The notes under the pieces: model-generated
The model's input: the letters and a program-made list of their open reading frames with translations, nothing else
What the model was told of the DNA's origin: nothing
The model's database searches: none
Translations under genes and position numbers: made by a program
Origin: Endomychus coccineus
Lineage: Eukaryota; Arthropoda; Insecta; Coleoptera; Endomychidae
Reading direction: 5' to 3'
Assembly (NCBI GenBank): GCA_958510875.1
Contig: OY294068.1
Span: 158,632,388 to 158,696,387, forward strand
Length of the DNA stretch: 64,000 nucleotides
In this document: positions 22,281-33,345 of the stretch, piece by piece
Position numbering within the stretch: the first letter of the stretch is position 1
How the letters are laid out: every line of letters begins with the position of its first letter

Positions 22281-22307
22281 GTTTCAGCGTTATTACGCCA
22301 TCTTCAG
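22281..22307 (-). other. Hammerhead-like core, probably from a Penelope-like terminal repeat
   Basis: On the minus strand CTGAAGA is followed by TGGCGTAATAACGCT and GAAAC. CUGANGA and GAAA separated by a short hairpin (GCG/CGC here) are the conserved boxes of a hammerhead ribozyme, known from the terminal repeats of Penelope-like retroelements. An extra U follows the first box, so activity is doubtful. Penelope-like coding fragments lie about 1.1 and 3.3 kb downstream. Confidence 0.4.
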
Positions 22308-22439
22308 ACGATATTCAAATACAATCAAATACATAGTTTGAATTATAAATATACTCATCAGCAGGTTGCGAAGGATCACTGTGGTCGATCATTCATGAAT
22401 TCAGAGGATTATTCCTATAGGATTGCGTGGTGGGTTTTC

Positions 22440-22857
22440 ACATTCAAATATTGACGAATTGATATTATTAACAGTAGGGTAAGAATATCTAGGTAATCAA
22501 GACAATAATATGTGGAATACATTACATATCTTCAGATAATGGTGAATAAGTTAGGTTTCGATGAGTATTGCATCTGCATAGCAGACTCAAGGCTGGAGCT
22601 CGATAATATTCCGTTCGAAAATTGGAGTTAGTTTTGGTACTTACGGAAATATGGCGGAAAAACTGAAATTTAGGGTTTCCGTTTTCATTGTTTTGCGCGT
22701 TTTATCCAAAGGTTAGAAAGAATTTAAAATACATTTTTTACATTCTAATATTGACGAATTGGTATTAATAATAGTGGGGTATAGAATATCTAGGTTATCA
22801 GGACAATTATATATAGAATAAATTCATTACATATCTTCAAATGATGGTGAATAAATC
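22440..22857. repeat. Direct duplication around an inserted repeat
   Basis: 22440-22555 and 22739-22857 are near copies in direct orientation (ATTGACGAATTG.., AGAATATCTAGGT, CATTACATATCTTCA, GATGGTGAATAA). Between them lies 22556-22738, made of pieces that also occur at 15777-15828 and 17366-17490. The arrangement resembles a partial tandem array with a unit of about 300 bp. Confidence 0.65.
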
Positions 22858-23374
22858 TGAGCTAATTTATTGATCATTAAGAAGTAGGGTATTGTTCTTG
22901 TGTTCGTAAATTTCCAATGATTCCAGAAAGTTTATGATCGACCCTTTATCGGCTATATGTAAAAAATGTGAACTGTCTCTTTGAAGGAAAGAATGATTAT
23001 TATCAAAAAACTATCTGCGAACGTGGAACCTGTTTTCGAGATTCTAAAGCAAATTTTGTGTTCTTTGAAGCTAATAGAAAATGGGTGTTCTGTTTGGCAT
23101 ATATAGAAGGAAGCGCATTCCTAACAAGATAGCTTATAAACTCCCGATTTATGAATGTATGGTCTTTGTCATCGAATCCTAATTTTCAATTAGGTTTGAA
23201 TACAATATTCAACTCGTGATGTTCCAATAAGTTCCGGAGTTTTTCAGTGATTCTCTCAATATAACTGAGACCAATAAATTTCTACATTGCGTCCCTTATT
23301 GGCTGAAATATTTATGTCCAACTTCGAGACAATATTTTTCAAATCATTACTTACAAACAAATTAATTTTTTTAC
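22858..23374. other. No gene recognised
   Basis: No assigned coding frame. The right end leads directly into the Penelope-like RT fragment. Confidence 0.4.
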
Positions 23375-23600
23375 AGATACGTAGATGACATTATAGCATG
23401 TTTGACAGGTAATACCGATGAACATACAAATATTTATATGCACCTAAGCCACATACACTCCGAAAACAAATTCACACTAGAAACTGAAAATAATTCAACA
23501 ATCAATTTTTAGACCTGAAATTAACAGCACAAAATAACAACTCTATAGGATACCTGCAAACTCAATACACTCATTTACACATGAAATAGCAGCGTTTCAA
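23375..23600 (+). mobile_element. Penelope-like element RT fragment
   Basis: The plus strand reads RYVDDIIACLTGNTDEH, then MHLSHIHSENKFTLETENN, and INF-DLKLTAQNN with one stop. This is RT motif C with the downstream thumb region of Penelope-like elements, where YVDD is followed by a G-T loop and a NIHxxxKFTxE-type block leading to an INFLDL motif. Only this slice of the roughly 700-residue protein is present, and no GIY-YIG endonuclease follows. It is a dead internal fragment. Confidence 0.7.
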
Positions 23601-23949
23601 TCTATGATACATAGAGCTTTTTCCATACCTTCAAAAAAACTAGCTCTTTTGACTGAGTAAGGCACTATAAAAACATAACGGCTATTTATTATCGCTAATA
23701 AATTCACTGGTCAACACGATTTTTGGGTCTAACTTCTACATGTTAAATTTTGGTTTCTCCTACGACGAAAATAAGGAAAAAAAATTATTTTCCGATTAAA
23801 GTTTGCTTTTGTAGAAACTAGAAACATTTTCCATTTTTTCTACACTTCCACTGTAAATTATAATTAAAAAACATTTTTTTAGATACAAGAGTTTTTTTTA
23901 TTCAAGATTTGTGATAAACAATAACATATAGATGTAAAATAACATGAAA
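23601..23949. other. No gene; probable flank of the multicopy ORF that follows
   Basis: AT-rich, no coding frame. The phrase around 23700-23790 (CAACACGATTTTTGGGTCTA and following) is close to the ORF below and may be its untranslated flank. Confidence 0.3.
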
Positions 23950-23956
23950 TTAATGT

Positions 23957-24226
23957 CTAAAAGTAAATATTTTTCGTATTTCTTCTATGCTCGTATGAGC
24001 TCTCTCGTATTAAACCCCAAACGTAATCTCCCATCATATTCTCGTTGTACTGCCCTTGATATCGCCGTTCAAAGTCCATCACGTCTTGGTGAAAACGTTC
24101 TCCTTGTTCCTCGGAGTAGGCCCCCACGTTGTCTTTAAATTCGTCCAGATGAGAATGTAGCATATGAAGTTTATGAGACATTCTGCAGCCCATAACTTTA
24201 AAGCTTTTAAGCATGTTTTCAATCAT
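23957..24226 (-). CDS. Fragment of a multicopy arthropod protein of unknown function
   Basis: The 89-residue minus frame reads MSHKLHMLHSHLDEFKDNVG, then YSEEQGERFHQDVMDFERRY, then NENMMGDYVWGLIRES. The pattern LHxLHSHLDxFxxNxGxxSxExGERFHQDIxxxExRYQGxxxxxMMxDYxW is one I recognise as a very abundant, uncharacterised sequence in arthropod assemblies, so it is most likely carried by a mobile element. No catalytic motif is obvious to me. The usual larger protein extends further on the N-terminal side; that part is not in this frame. Several His and acidic residues are conserved, but I do not infer an activity. Confidence 0.55.
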   Translation of the reverse strand: MIENMLKSFKVMGCRMSHKLHMLHSHLDEFKDNVGAYSEEQGERFHQDVMDFERRYQGQYNENMMGDYVWGLIRESSYEHRRNTKNIYF

Positions 24227-24259
24227 ACTTATCGTCGTAAATCAGACCCAAGCAAACTT

Positions 24260-25540
24260 TATGAACTAAATATGAATATTCAAGTGTTTTTCAATGTCCA
24301 GAGTCAGAATTTGAACATGAGAACAGGAACCCAAAAAAAAATATTTTTTTTGTTGACCTGTGTTATTTGATCACAAGAAAATCTTCAAAATTAGTTATTA
24401 ATTGAATTTATCACAACCTGCAAAAAAAAGAAAGATCAAATATGTTACCTTGACGTACTTTGGGCCACATCTGATGAAATTTTGAATATCTTTAATAATC
24501 AAAAGTTGAATGTAGCTTTCAAACATATTTTTTGATGCAAAAAATTAATGTTTCAAATTTTGGAAGGCAGGCGTTTATAAGTTAATTTGTGAGGAATGAA
24601 ATGTCGTATACGTTGATCAAACAGATAGTCCATTTGAAATTAGATATAAAGGAACATTTTAATTTTCTATTCGTTTGATAATGGCACTTCGGTGTTGAAA
24701 CTATAGTTACGTCTTCACGTTATTATTAATAAAAGTGGTATAGAAACGAAGTAGTTATTCTTCCATATAATCAAAACATTTTAAGACATTTCAATTAAAT
24801 AAAAGTAATTAAAATTACACTTTATAGAAACTCAACACTGATTTCCTCTGCTATAAAACCTAAATATTTTACATTCTATTAGAATCTATAGAAATATTCA
24901 AAACACAATAATCCTTCAAACAATCTACTTAACGAGCAACTAGATTTAGGAAATTCCATATTGTTCACCCTGTTAAGTTGCATGTAATACAATCCTCACA
25001 ATGTAATTACCGATAGTTTAATCCCTTTTCCGTTTACTATCTCAACATAATTAACCTTAGTAGCTATGTGTACCATTAATTCTTAGAATTGATGCTCTTT
25101 ATTGAAAATTTCATATAAATACTATGATGTTTCAGTTTTTTCTCATTCTATGTTCTGATAATGAACTACAAAGTTCGAAATTGTAATCAACTTTCTTTTA
25201 AAAAAGTGATATTCACCAAAGTAAAATCTTTGGTTTTTATCTGTAAAATGGAATATCACAAAGTAACGGACAGCTTCAACCATAATATACCATTTAAACC
25301 TGATAATAAACACTTTGTAAGCCTTAGTGTTCGAACAGAAGTTGCACTCTGAAATTCAGAAACAGAGTTGAATATCTTGCAAGCGATTTACTGATAAATT
25401 TCGCTTAGTTAACACCCAGCAAATTATTAAATCCAGATTTTAAAATTGGTAAATTACTTAATGGAAAGATCAATAAATTCAATATCAAAATATATAAACT
25501 TCAGCTCTGGATGAAGTATAAAAGTTTATTTCAGTTAATA
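24260..25540. other. No gene recognised
   Basis: AT-rich sequence. A 63-residue plus frame at 25161-25352 has no motif. Sequence from about 25390 onwards may already be degraded 5' part of the Penelope-like fragment that follows, but I cannot show it. Confidence 0.35.
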
Positions 25541-26225
25541 GAAAAAATGAAAAATATGTAACTGAAGACAAGTACTAAACTTGTATCATTTGATGTCAAG
25601 AACCTTTGTCTAAATATTTTCACAAAGTGGTCCTAAGTCTAATAGAATAACTTTTAATCAATATTGTTTTATACGTAAAAGCATCCCTAGTATTGAGTTT
25701 AATCTCATTTTGCATAGATCAAAATTACTTTAAGGCTAATAAATATTAGAAACAGAATCCCGATCTCCCCATGGGTTCACCATTAACTCCGTTACTAGCA
25801 GACTCATCTATGAATTACTTGGAAAATCAAATATTGAATTCAAAATTCCAGCATATTGCGACGAAATCGCTTGCACCTGCGCTTGTTTTACAGGTAGTTA
25901 CCGGCAAATAAATTAATTTCCTACCTGGATCGACAGCTCACATCCTAATACAGATAGAAAACAACAACTTCTTACACTTTTTAAATCTGATCATTTCACA
26001 TTCAAATAATTACCATTCCTTCGTTAATTGTCACAAACCCACCTACACAGATACCATCATACACAACACTCCTTCAGATCCGCAATCACACAAGTTAGCA
26101 GCATATAACTCTATGACACTCAGATCCGTAAATATCCTATTGAGTATAGATATTCAGAATTGAATAGAATTATAGATATTGCTAAAAATAACGGTTATGA
26201 TATCAAAATGATAAATGAATTGTTC
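25541..26225 (+). mobile_element. Penelope-like element RT remnant
   Basis: In the plus direction, with stops and shifts, I read LVSFDVKNL (motif A), MGSPLTPLLADSSMNYLE (the G-x-PMGSPLSPxxADxxMxxLE block), AYCDEIAC-TC-ACFTGS (a decayed YVDD motif C), and HKPTYTDTIIHNTPSD, then HKLAAYNSM and IPIEYRYSELNRIIDIAKNN with GYDIKMINELFK. This order matches the RT and linker of Penelope-like elements up to the point just before the GIY-YIG endonuclease, which is absent. The copy ends abruptly at about 26225, where a LOA-type LINE begins in the same direction. Confidence 0.72.
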
Positions 26226-27790
26226 AAGGTGAGCTCTAGATTCCCCCCTTCTCATGGAGTTTGGTCGTGGATGAGCTACAGTAAGGTTGAAGCATGCTGA
26301 TGATAAGGTGCTAGGTTATGGGGATGACATCGCCATACTCTCCAGAGGAGGCTACAAGTGTACCTTGCAGGAGCTTTTCCATCATGCTCTGATAAGTCTG
26401 GTGTAAAGAGAACAAACTCTCCATTCAGCCTCACAAAACTATCATTATCATCTTCTCCGGAAGGTTCAAAATCGAGTCTCTGAAGAAAATGGTAATGGGG
26501 GCAAGTCAGTTGACTTTTCCGGGACGGTGAAATATCTGGGAGTCATCCTGGACCAAAAACTACTCTGGCAGAAGCATCTGGAGACTAGGTGCCAAAATGC
26601 TATGATAATCTTTAGGCAGTTCAAGAGCATCTGGCATGAACTGGAGCTTGGGCCCTAAGCAGCTGGTGTAGGTCTACTCAGCTATAATTATCCCAAGACT
26701 AAATCATGCAGTTCTCTTATCGTGGGAAGAACCGAACTGGTTACAGCCCAGAAAATTCTGGACATAATGCAGGGACTCTTCCTCAGAGGAATTAAATTCA
26801 CCGTACATCGACTGTGCAACATTGAGGGCCTTGCTGAGCGCGCCACCCCTATCAATGACGATGAAGAATCTTGCGATGATGACGGTCTACAGGCTTAGCA
26901 GCAAAAGCTACCTGAAGAGATGGAGTGCAGACCAATCCCATATGTTAAGGGGACAGCGATTAGAACCGCAGGACAGAATCAAAGCCCTATGGTTCGCGAA
27001 GCAGCTTTTCAGTGTTGTTATCCTATCGAGGGAGGTATGGGAAAATGACCGCACGCCAAAGCACATTACAATTTGGTATACGGATGAGTCTATACCTAAC
27101 ACAAGAGTCGGAGTAGGCTTTCGCGGCCCTAGATATATTGATGGGTACTCCGTGCAAATGGGGGATCTCAACACAGTCTTTCAAGCCGGGATGCTTGCCA
27201 TCTACAGATGTGCGGACAACCTATTCGGGCTATGATAAGTTAGAGGAAACCATCTGGATCTGTTCGGACAAACAAGCGGCACTTAACGCACTGAAAAATC
27301 CGACTGTGTCCTCGAGACTGGTTGAAGATACCGACGAGATCCTAAATAGGATATTCGGTGGAAACAGGCTCGACCTGATTCCGGGTCACTGAGGTTGAAA
27401 AGGGAATGAGAGATTGGACGGTTCTCAAGACCTACTTGCTGGTATTCCCTACAACGGTTGTATATAGATCTTGTGAAACCATTCGAGAGATCAACATGCT
27501 TCAGCATGAAAAAGCATTGTAGGCTCCCGAGCTACCAAAGCGCTACTTGACAATGAGGTAGGCCTAAGGGCAAGCGAGATACTCTCGCTGAGTAGGCAAA
27601 GCATCAGGATAATCTCCGAAATGTTCACAGGTCATGGAAATCTGATTAAGTTAAAACATATAGTAGTTGAAAGCGACAATCCCTTTTGTATGAGGTGTGA
27701 GGGGGATCATCGTGTCCGATGGCATAAAGGATTTAGGTCTAAAACAGATCTTTAGATTCAGGGGGTATCCAAATATCCCCTTAAAACGTA
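26226..27790 (+). mobile_element. R1/LOA-type LINE, RT to RNase H to zinc-binding tail
   Basis: The best-preserved R1/LOA-type copy here. In order: a decayed VVDEL block, KVLGYGDDIAILSRGG (RT catalytic motif, YADD changed to YGDD), VKYLGVILDQKLLWQKHLET (thumb entry), then from 27075 the RNase H domain with YTDESIPNTRVGVGF, TVFQAGMLAIYRCA (the catalytic Glu of the usual FQAE is Gly), CSDKQAAL (third acidic residue) and IPGH, and finally MFTGHGNLIKLKHIVVES with a C-x2-C knuckle near 27690. Frame changes and stops separate the blocks. Lost residues and stops make it non-functional. It is fused directly to a Penelope-like fragment on its 5' side. Confidence 0.78.
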
Positions 27791-28230
27791 GCAAGGGATC
27801 TATCGGAACGTAATCATAATTTCACATTTAATAGAAGAGACAAGGACATAGACTCAATAGTCTAGAATTCACATACATTTTGAGACATCCAAAAAACTGT
27901 AGTAACATAATAGTAAATGACCAAATGAATAAATACCTGTAATTCACCATTTGTCAATAATTAGGTAGATAAACACCCACCCAAACCATCAGCTAACCTC
28001 ATCTCTCAATTTGTAATATATTCAGATGAAATCCTAATATTTAAGGACATTATTTCAGAATCAGCTTTCGTTGATAACTTCCAGCTTTCAGATTGTCACA
28101 ATGTGGTGAAGCAATTTGTTAGCATTATTTTATTATTCACTATATGTAACAAGATTTATGTAAATTTGAGTTTAGCTTCCGAAAATCAGAATGATAATTA
28201 GGCTTATTGTTATAATTGAATATCACAATT
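27791..28230. other. No gene recognised
   Basis: Probable 3' UTR of the preceding LINE for the first few dozen bases, then unassigned AT-rich sequence. Confidence 0.35.
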
Positions 28231-29158
28231 AAAAGGGCAATTCAATGCAAAATTCGTTTCTTAATCTCCTTGTAACCCGATACACTTCATTCAACGTTTT
28301 CATAATTTCCCGATGCCTTCCAAATAGTATGATATCGACAATCCTTCAAAATAGGCTTTCGTTTCAGCGATGACCTCATCATTCGAGCCAAAGCCCTTGC
28401 CTTGATTATGGCGGATGACGAACCAATTCGTAGCGCAATTCATGCAATTTTTCCACTGCGACTGAGAAACTGTGCGCCATGGCGTTTTCCTAGTGGATGA
28501 TCAATTTTTCCTTCGCTAAATGCAATTGCTCCGGTTTCAAATCGGCGTCAAATCGATCCAACAGCTCTGCATAATATACGCCAGTCATCGTTTTGCCCTT
28601 TTCAAGGTAATCGATATGGACGATACCATGTGCACCCCAAACTATCTCTATGACTTTGTTGGCCGATAAACCCACTGTGACCTTTTTGACTCCGATTCAC
28701 CAGGACAAATCCACTGTTTCGACTTTTTTCTTTTACTTCTGGTGTGTTGTGATGGATCCATGTTTCGTCCACGGTTACGAAACTGAGCAAAAAGTCCTTC
28801 TTATCGCGCTTGAATATGGCCAAACACTTCTTTGGAGATGTTACACGGTCACGCTTGGTGTCAACAGAGCAAATGAGGCAGCCATCCAGAAAATAGCTTC
28901 ATCATATTCAAAAATATATGCAACCCATTCGGTTGAGATGCCCATAACCTCAGCAATCTCGTATTCTCTAACTCGCCGATCGTCCAACATACCATTGATT
29001 TTATTGACGATTTCTGGCGTTGCTTACAGACTTTAATGCTGCTTGCTTCTGATAGGTGCTAAAACAAAACTGAATGACATATTACCTACATCACAAATGG
29101 GCGTTTCGTTTCTGGTGCCATATCTGTTATTTCCCAGGGACTTTTCACCTGACTCTCG
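28231..29158 (-). mobile_element. mariner-family element, degenerate (copy 1)
   Basis: Read on the minus strand, the right end at 29158 has a mariner terminus (ACGAGAGTCAGGTGAAAAGT) next to TA. The transposase relic contains FLLSFVTVDETWIHHNTPE with the first catalytic Asp (VDETW), then GAHGIVHIDYLEKGKTMTG, YYAELLDRFDADLK and LAKEKLIIH. The second Asp (normally in HHDNA) is replaced where a stop interrupts the IIH-ENA sequence, and the block with the third Asp (SPDLAPSD) is deleted. The C-terminal part (EVIAETKAYFE.., YRVTRRLRNE) is in frame pieces down to about 28240. The left terminus is only weakly recognisable. Two other copies of this family lie at 61.3 and 62.95 kb. Confidence 0.78.
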
Positions 29159-29160
29159 TA

Positions 29161-31744
29161 AATAGAAATTTGCGCTTTATTCACATTTGATCACTCAATC
29201 TCCTGTACACCGTCATGCTAATTCCTGATCGTTACCAGAACTAAAATACGCAATTGCCTTTAAGTGTAGTTGGAATATTTTAAAAGTGGTAGCAAGGGAA
29301 TCTCTCGTGAATAGTGCAAGATTTGTAATATTTTTCATGATATTGATGAAACAGCCCGCATTTGTGGCATCTGCATCTACAGGATGAAAGTTTGCAAACT
29401 AATATAATGGAGATATATATTTCACAAGAATTTCCTGGATCTAAACTATTAGCGAGAAAGTCAAGTATTTCAGAGAAACGTTGTGCTGTCATATAGATAT
29501 TGTGTAGGAAGTAAATGAAGCCAAATCAAATCTCTCCGGAGAAACGTTATGTCTTTTGCTTTTTATTTATTTTGCTTTTATTTCATCTTTATCTTTATTC
29601 ACACCCCAATACCCAGGCAGGCACTTGTATTCTTCCGTAATTCGAAGTTTCATGATTTTGATTAATATCGTTGTATTCACGAATTCTTGAAAACCTCCAG
29701 ATACATGTTAAAAATAAACTTATATAACTTTTTGAACAATCGGTTGTTTTCTTATTTCCGCTGAAATAGGCCAGAATAAAATTGAAACTTCAACGTTACT
29801 GTGGCTTCGCGATAATTTCCTTCAAGTCATATTACACTGCTGATATGGAAAATAATATTTTGTATTTGAAGAAGAATGGTGAATACAGAGTTAGCGCATG
29901 TCCACCTTGACGCATCATCCTTCACCCCTCGGACTAGGACTATTCCGCCGATCATAGCTCTGACCACACCCTAACACCTGGTAAGCCACGTTGGGGCCTC
30001 GGTCCTCGACCTACTACAAGCAATAGTGCGGTTCTGTGTAGTGGAAGAGTTGTTGTGTACAGGCTGTTCCAAGGAACAATCCAACTCCTCTAATTTTGTT
30101 GAATTTGGGTATTTTTCAACGGAAAATTAGCTCATAAGATTGAAATTATGGGGAATTGCACCCAGGGCAAAAATTTTTCACCAATGCATGTGAGAAATTG
30201 GGACCAGTTAATTCCGCAACTTTGAATAATTTTAAGAATATGTATGACTGCCAAACAAACCTTTTTCAGTATGTTCCTTTTTCGTTATTTAACAATTGTG
30301 TATGTGATATTCCCTTCAAACGGTAATTCTAGGTTACTAGGTTAATTGTAAGCTTATGTTTCGATGCAATAATATTAACCGAACACATGAAAAGACATTT
30401 ATTACTAGGTTGTCCCTAAGTTCATTTCCAGATGCAACAACATTAACTGAAGAGTACTTAATGTTATCTTCAAGTGGCAATTCGACGATCGTGCCATTAC
30501 TCGATCACCTCTGCCAGAGGTTTGGAAGCTCCATTTGGAAAGGTTATTCCAAACCACTGACGAAGATAGTCGAGTAAAGGTATCATCGTCTTATTCCTTT
30601 TGCTGATGAGCTGAACAGCTGTCTGAAAGTGATAGATGTTATGTCACTGTTCGATCTAGAGAGACGTTAACTCTGTATATGGTCCTTGAAGGATTACCAA
30701 AAGCATGTAATCCTGTTGACATATGGGATTTGACAAATAAGTTGTTACTTACCTCCTTACTTTTGAAAATTTATGAAATGCTTCGAAAACAACTAAATAT
30801 CAACGGATTGTGTATTGAACTATATTTTAGAGAGATCCGGAAAAAAAATATCGGGATTTTTATGAACGAATTGAAAGGCTTGTTAGTTCATAAGATGAAC
30901 AGGCGATATTGTCGACTATCTAACAAGTACAGTGCATGATATTTTTCCATAATTATGTACATATTGTACTGTGAATATTACAGTTTCTTGGTTATCAATT
31001 ATCCGAACGTGCCTGATTCTGAAGATTGAGTACACATTCATTTTGAATTTTTGCATGGTACTATGACATACAAGTACAAGTAGTCGTCAGTTTAGATTAA
31101 CATTAATCAATTATTATATTGTCAAAATAATAGATTTTTTACTATTTTTGTGATACATGTATATATTAAAATTTGTAATAGCGGTATACCTCAAATTACA
31201 TACTTCCATATGCGTTTTGTCAGTTCCTGTCATATTTCTCAGAATAATTCTAAGAATCTGCTAATCATAGCTCAAGGCGGAAAATTAAATGAAAAAGCAA
31301 ATTTTTATGACTTAACCAAATCACTCTCATTGCTTCTAGACAGTAAAATATGCTAGCTATCAGCTGTTATTTTAAATAAAAATTAAATAATTTTTAATTA
31401 TAATAAAACGTATATTTAGAAAGATACATTAGACCAGTACTAATAGGAGAAAAAAAATTCGTTACATCAATCTGACAGCGGAATATTGTAGAACAAGATA
31501 TTATAAAAGAGGAGGGATAAATAAATCGAACCGACAGCTGCTATCCGGGGGGGTGAAATGGGGTGTGTTTTTAGGGGTTGAAAACAGTTTTTCGTGATTT
31601 CTGAATGAACCGTGCATTCTATAAAAAAAAGTTGAATATAAAAGTTGTAGAGAATAAAAAGATCTACAACTTTTGTACTTACCATTTTTACCCTAACTTC
31701 AAAATTTTCCGAAAAAAATGCGAAAAACCAATTTTTTGGTTTTT
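29161..31744. other. No gene recognised; several unassigned coding-like frames
   Basis: No family assigned. 29905-30070 is GC-richer than its surroundings. Two plus frames at 30356-30577 and 30679-30939 (73 and 86 residues, including MVLEGLPKACNPVDIWDLTN) are compositionally protein-like but not recognised; they could be remnants of a capsid-like or other mobile-element protein. 31540-31690 contains a G-rich run and a short perfect inverted pair, AAAAGTTGTAGAGA..TCTACAACTTTTG. Confidence 0.35.
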
Positions 31745-33345
31745 AATTTTTTTTCTTTGACAAACAAAACTTTATGAAGCTCAAACTTTGCCAAAAGATA
31801 CCTCTATTTATTCCAAGAAGACAGCATTTTTTTCGGAGGGAAATATTCAGAGGTTGTTGTTAAATTCAATTAAAACAAAAACTAATTTTCAACTGCGATT
31901 CCTCTTGAAACTACGCCTCCTACAGAGTTCTGTTTTGGCTCACTTACTCGTTGTTACGTCTACTTTCGATAATTGTTATTAATTAATAAAATCATTTCAA
32001 CTTTCTTATGTTTATGAAAATTATAATATTATTTCTGCATGTCTAAGACAGTAAATTATATCTGCTATATTCGTATCTTCGTAATCGCAGGATACGAATA
32101 TATGACTTCTACGATCGTCGTACATGGCATTATTACTATCAAACAAAACATAAGAAATGCACATTCTCAATATGCATTTAAGAAAAATTTTAGTTTTTTA
32201 CTCGAAATCAATTAGTTTACTGAACAAAATATAATCATTCAATAGGTAATGTAGTAATAGATCTACAATGATATATACGGGTTTTGCAGAATGGTTTTCA
32301 ATTATATGACAGTATTCACATGTTGCACTGAACAAGTTCATATAAAAAAAAATTCTATAAAAAATAATACATCATGGAAGAATTGAAGCAGGTCCCTCCT
32401 ATTTTTAGGTAATAAATATTAGCAGCATGAAATTCATAAATGCGGTAAAAAAAATTCAATATTATTTTGAACATGCTTAAAAAACTAAATTGAAAAAATT
32501 ATGCATTCCCCTTCATGTATTTTTCTCTAATCTTGCTTTCTTCGCAGAACGTTGTACTTCTTCTTCGTACAATTCAACAATACTGAACGATTCTTCAGTG
32601 TTTTCGGGAGTTTCATTAAGTACTGTTTCAGTTATAGTACATTGATCTGTTTCCATTTCGTCCGAGTCACTTTCGTGCATGTAAATTTGTGAAAATTCGG
32701 CATTTGAGCAATTTTCTGAATTAAAACAATCTAAACATAAGTTGGTACGACTGTAGTATACGCCGGCTCGACCCCTCATTGGCTTAGAAGGCCTCTGGGT
32801 GCGTTCGCATGCTGTCTTTGAGTTCGAAAACAGCTCCTTAAATTTCTCATATTCGTATCCTGCGATTACGAAGATACGAATATAGCAGGTATAATTTGCT
32901 GTCTTAGACATGCATGACATCATATCAAAACTCGATCTATACATTAATTAAAGGATTAATTAATATTAGTTTCCATAAACATAAAAAAATTAAAATGATT
33001 TTATTAATTAATAACAATTATTCGACGATAAATATGCAAATTACCACGAAAAACGCGATTTTTTCGGTTTTTTCAATTCTCCCGCCATTTTTTTCATTGC
33101 ATTATACCTTTTTTACCACTTATCGAAAGTAGACGTAACAACGAGTAAGTGAGCCAAAACAAAACTCTGTAGAAGGCGTAGTTTTAAGAGGAATCTCAGT
33201 TAAAAATTTGTTTTTTTTTTAATTGAATTTAACAACAACCTCTAAATATTTTCCTCCGAAAAAATTACTGCCTTTTTGCAATAAATAGAGGTATCTTATC
33301 AAAGTTTGAGCTTCATAAAGTTTTTTATTGTTTTTTAGGCTTTGA
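31745..33345. repeat. Long inverted repeat 1 (two head-to-head arms)
   Basis: The left arm, about 31745-32105, is an inverted copy of the right arm, about 32845-33345. They share, in order, AACTTTATGAAGCTCAAACTTTG, the block GGTTGTTGTTAAATTCAATTAA, GAGTAAGTGAGCC, the TAATTAATAA run and ATATTCGTATC..GATACGAATAT, with most bases matching. The left arm lacks about 100 bp that the right arm has, so the structure is either a transposon with long inverted ends or two copies of one element inserted head to head. Each arm also carries an 11-bp stem palindrome (ATATTCGTATC/GATACGAATAT). The 740-bp centre holds a minus-strand frame described separately. Confidence 0.75.
32513..32944 (-). CDS. Unrecognised 143-residue ORF inside long inverted repeat 1
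   Basis: This is an uninterrupted frame that begins in the right arm and runs through the unique centre. Residues about 60-85 include a Cys-rich patch (NLCLDCFNSENCSNA). The next 60 residues are acidic (ESDSDEMETDQ, ETPENTEESF), and the end is basic (RSAKKARLEKN), which could serve as a nuclear localisation signal. I do not recognise the family. The first 40 residues overlap the inverted arm and its palindrome, so the true start may be further in, near the EYEKFKELF stretch. Being open for 429 bases in AT-rich DNA is mildly unusual. It may be the C-terminal exon of a transposon protein. Confidence 0.35.
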   Translation of the reverse strand: MYRSSFDMMSCMSKTANYTCYIRIFVIAGYEYEKFKELFSNSKTACERTQRPSKPMRGRAGVYYSRTNLCLDCFNSENCSNAEFSQIYMHESDSDEMETDQCTITETVLNETPENTEESFSIVELYEEEVQRSAKKARLEKNT

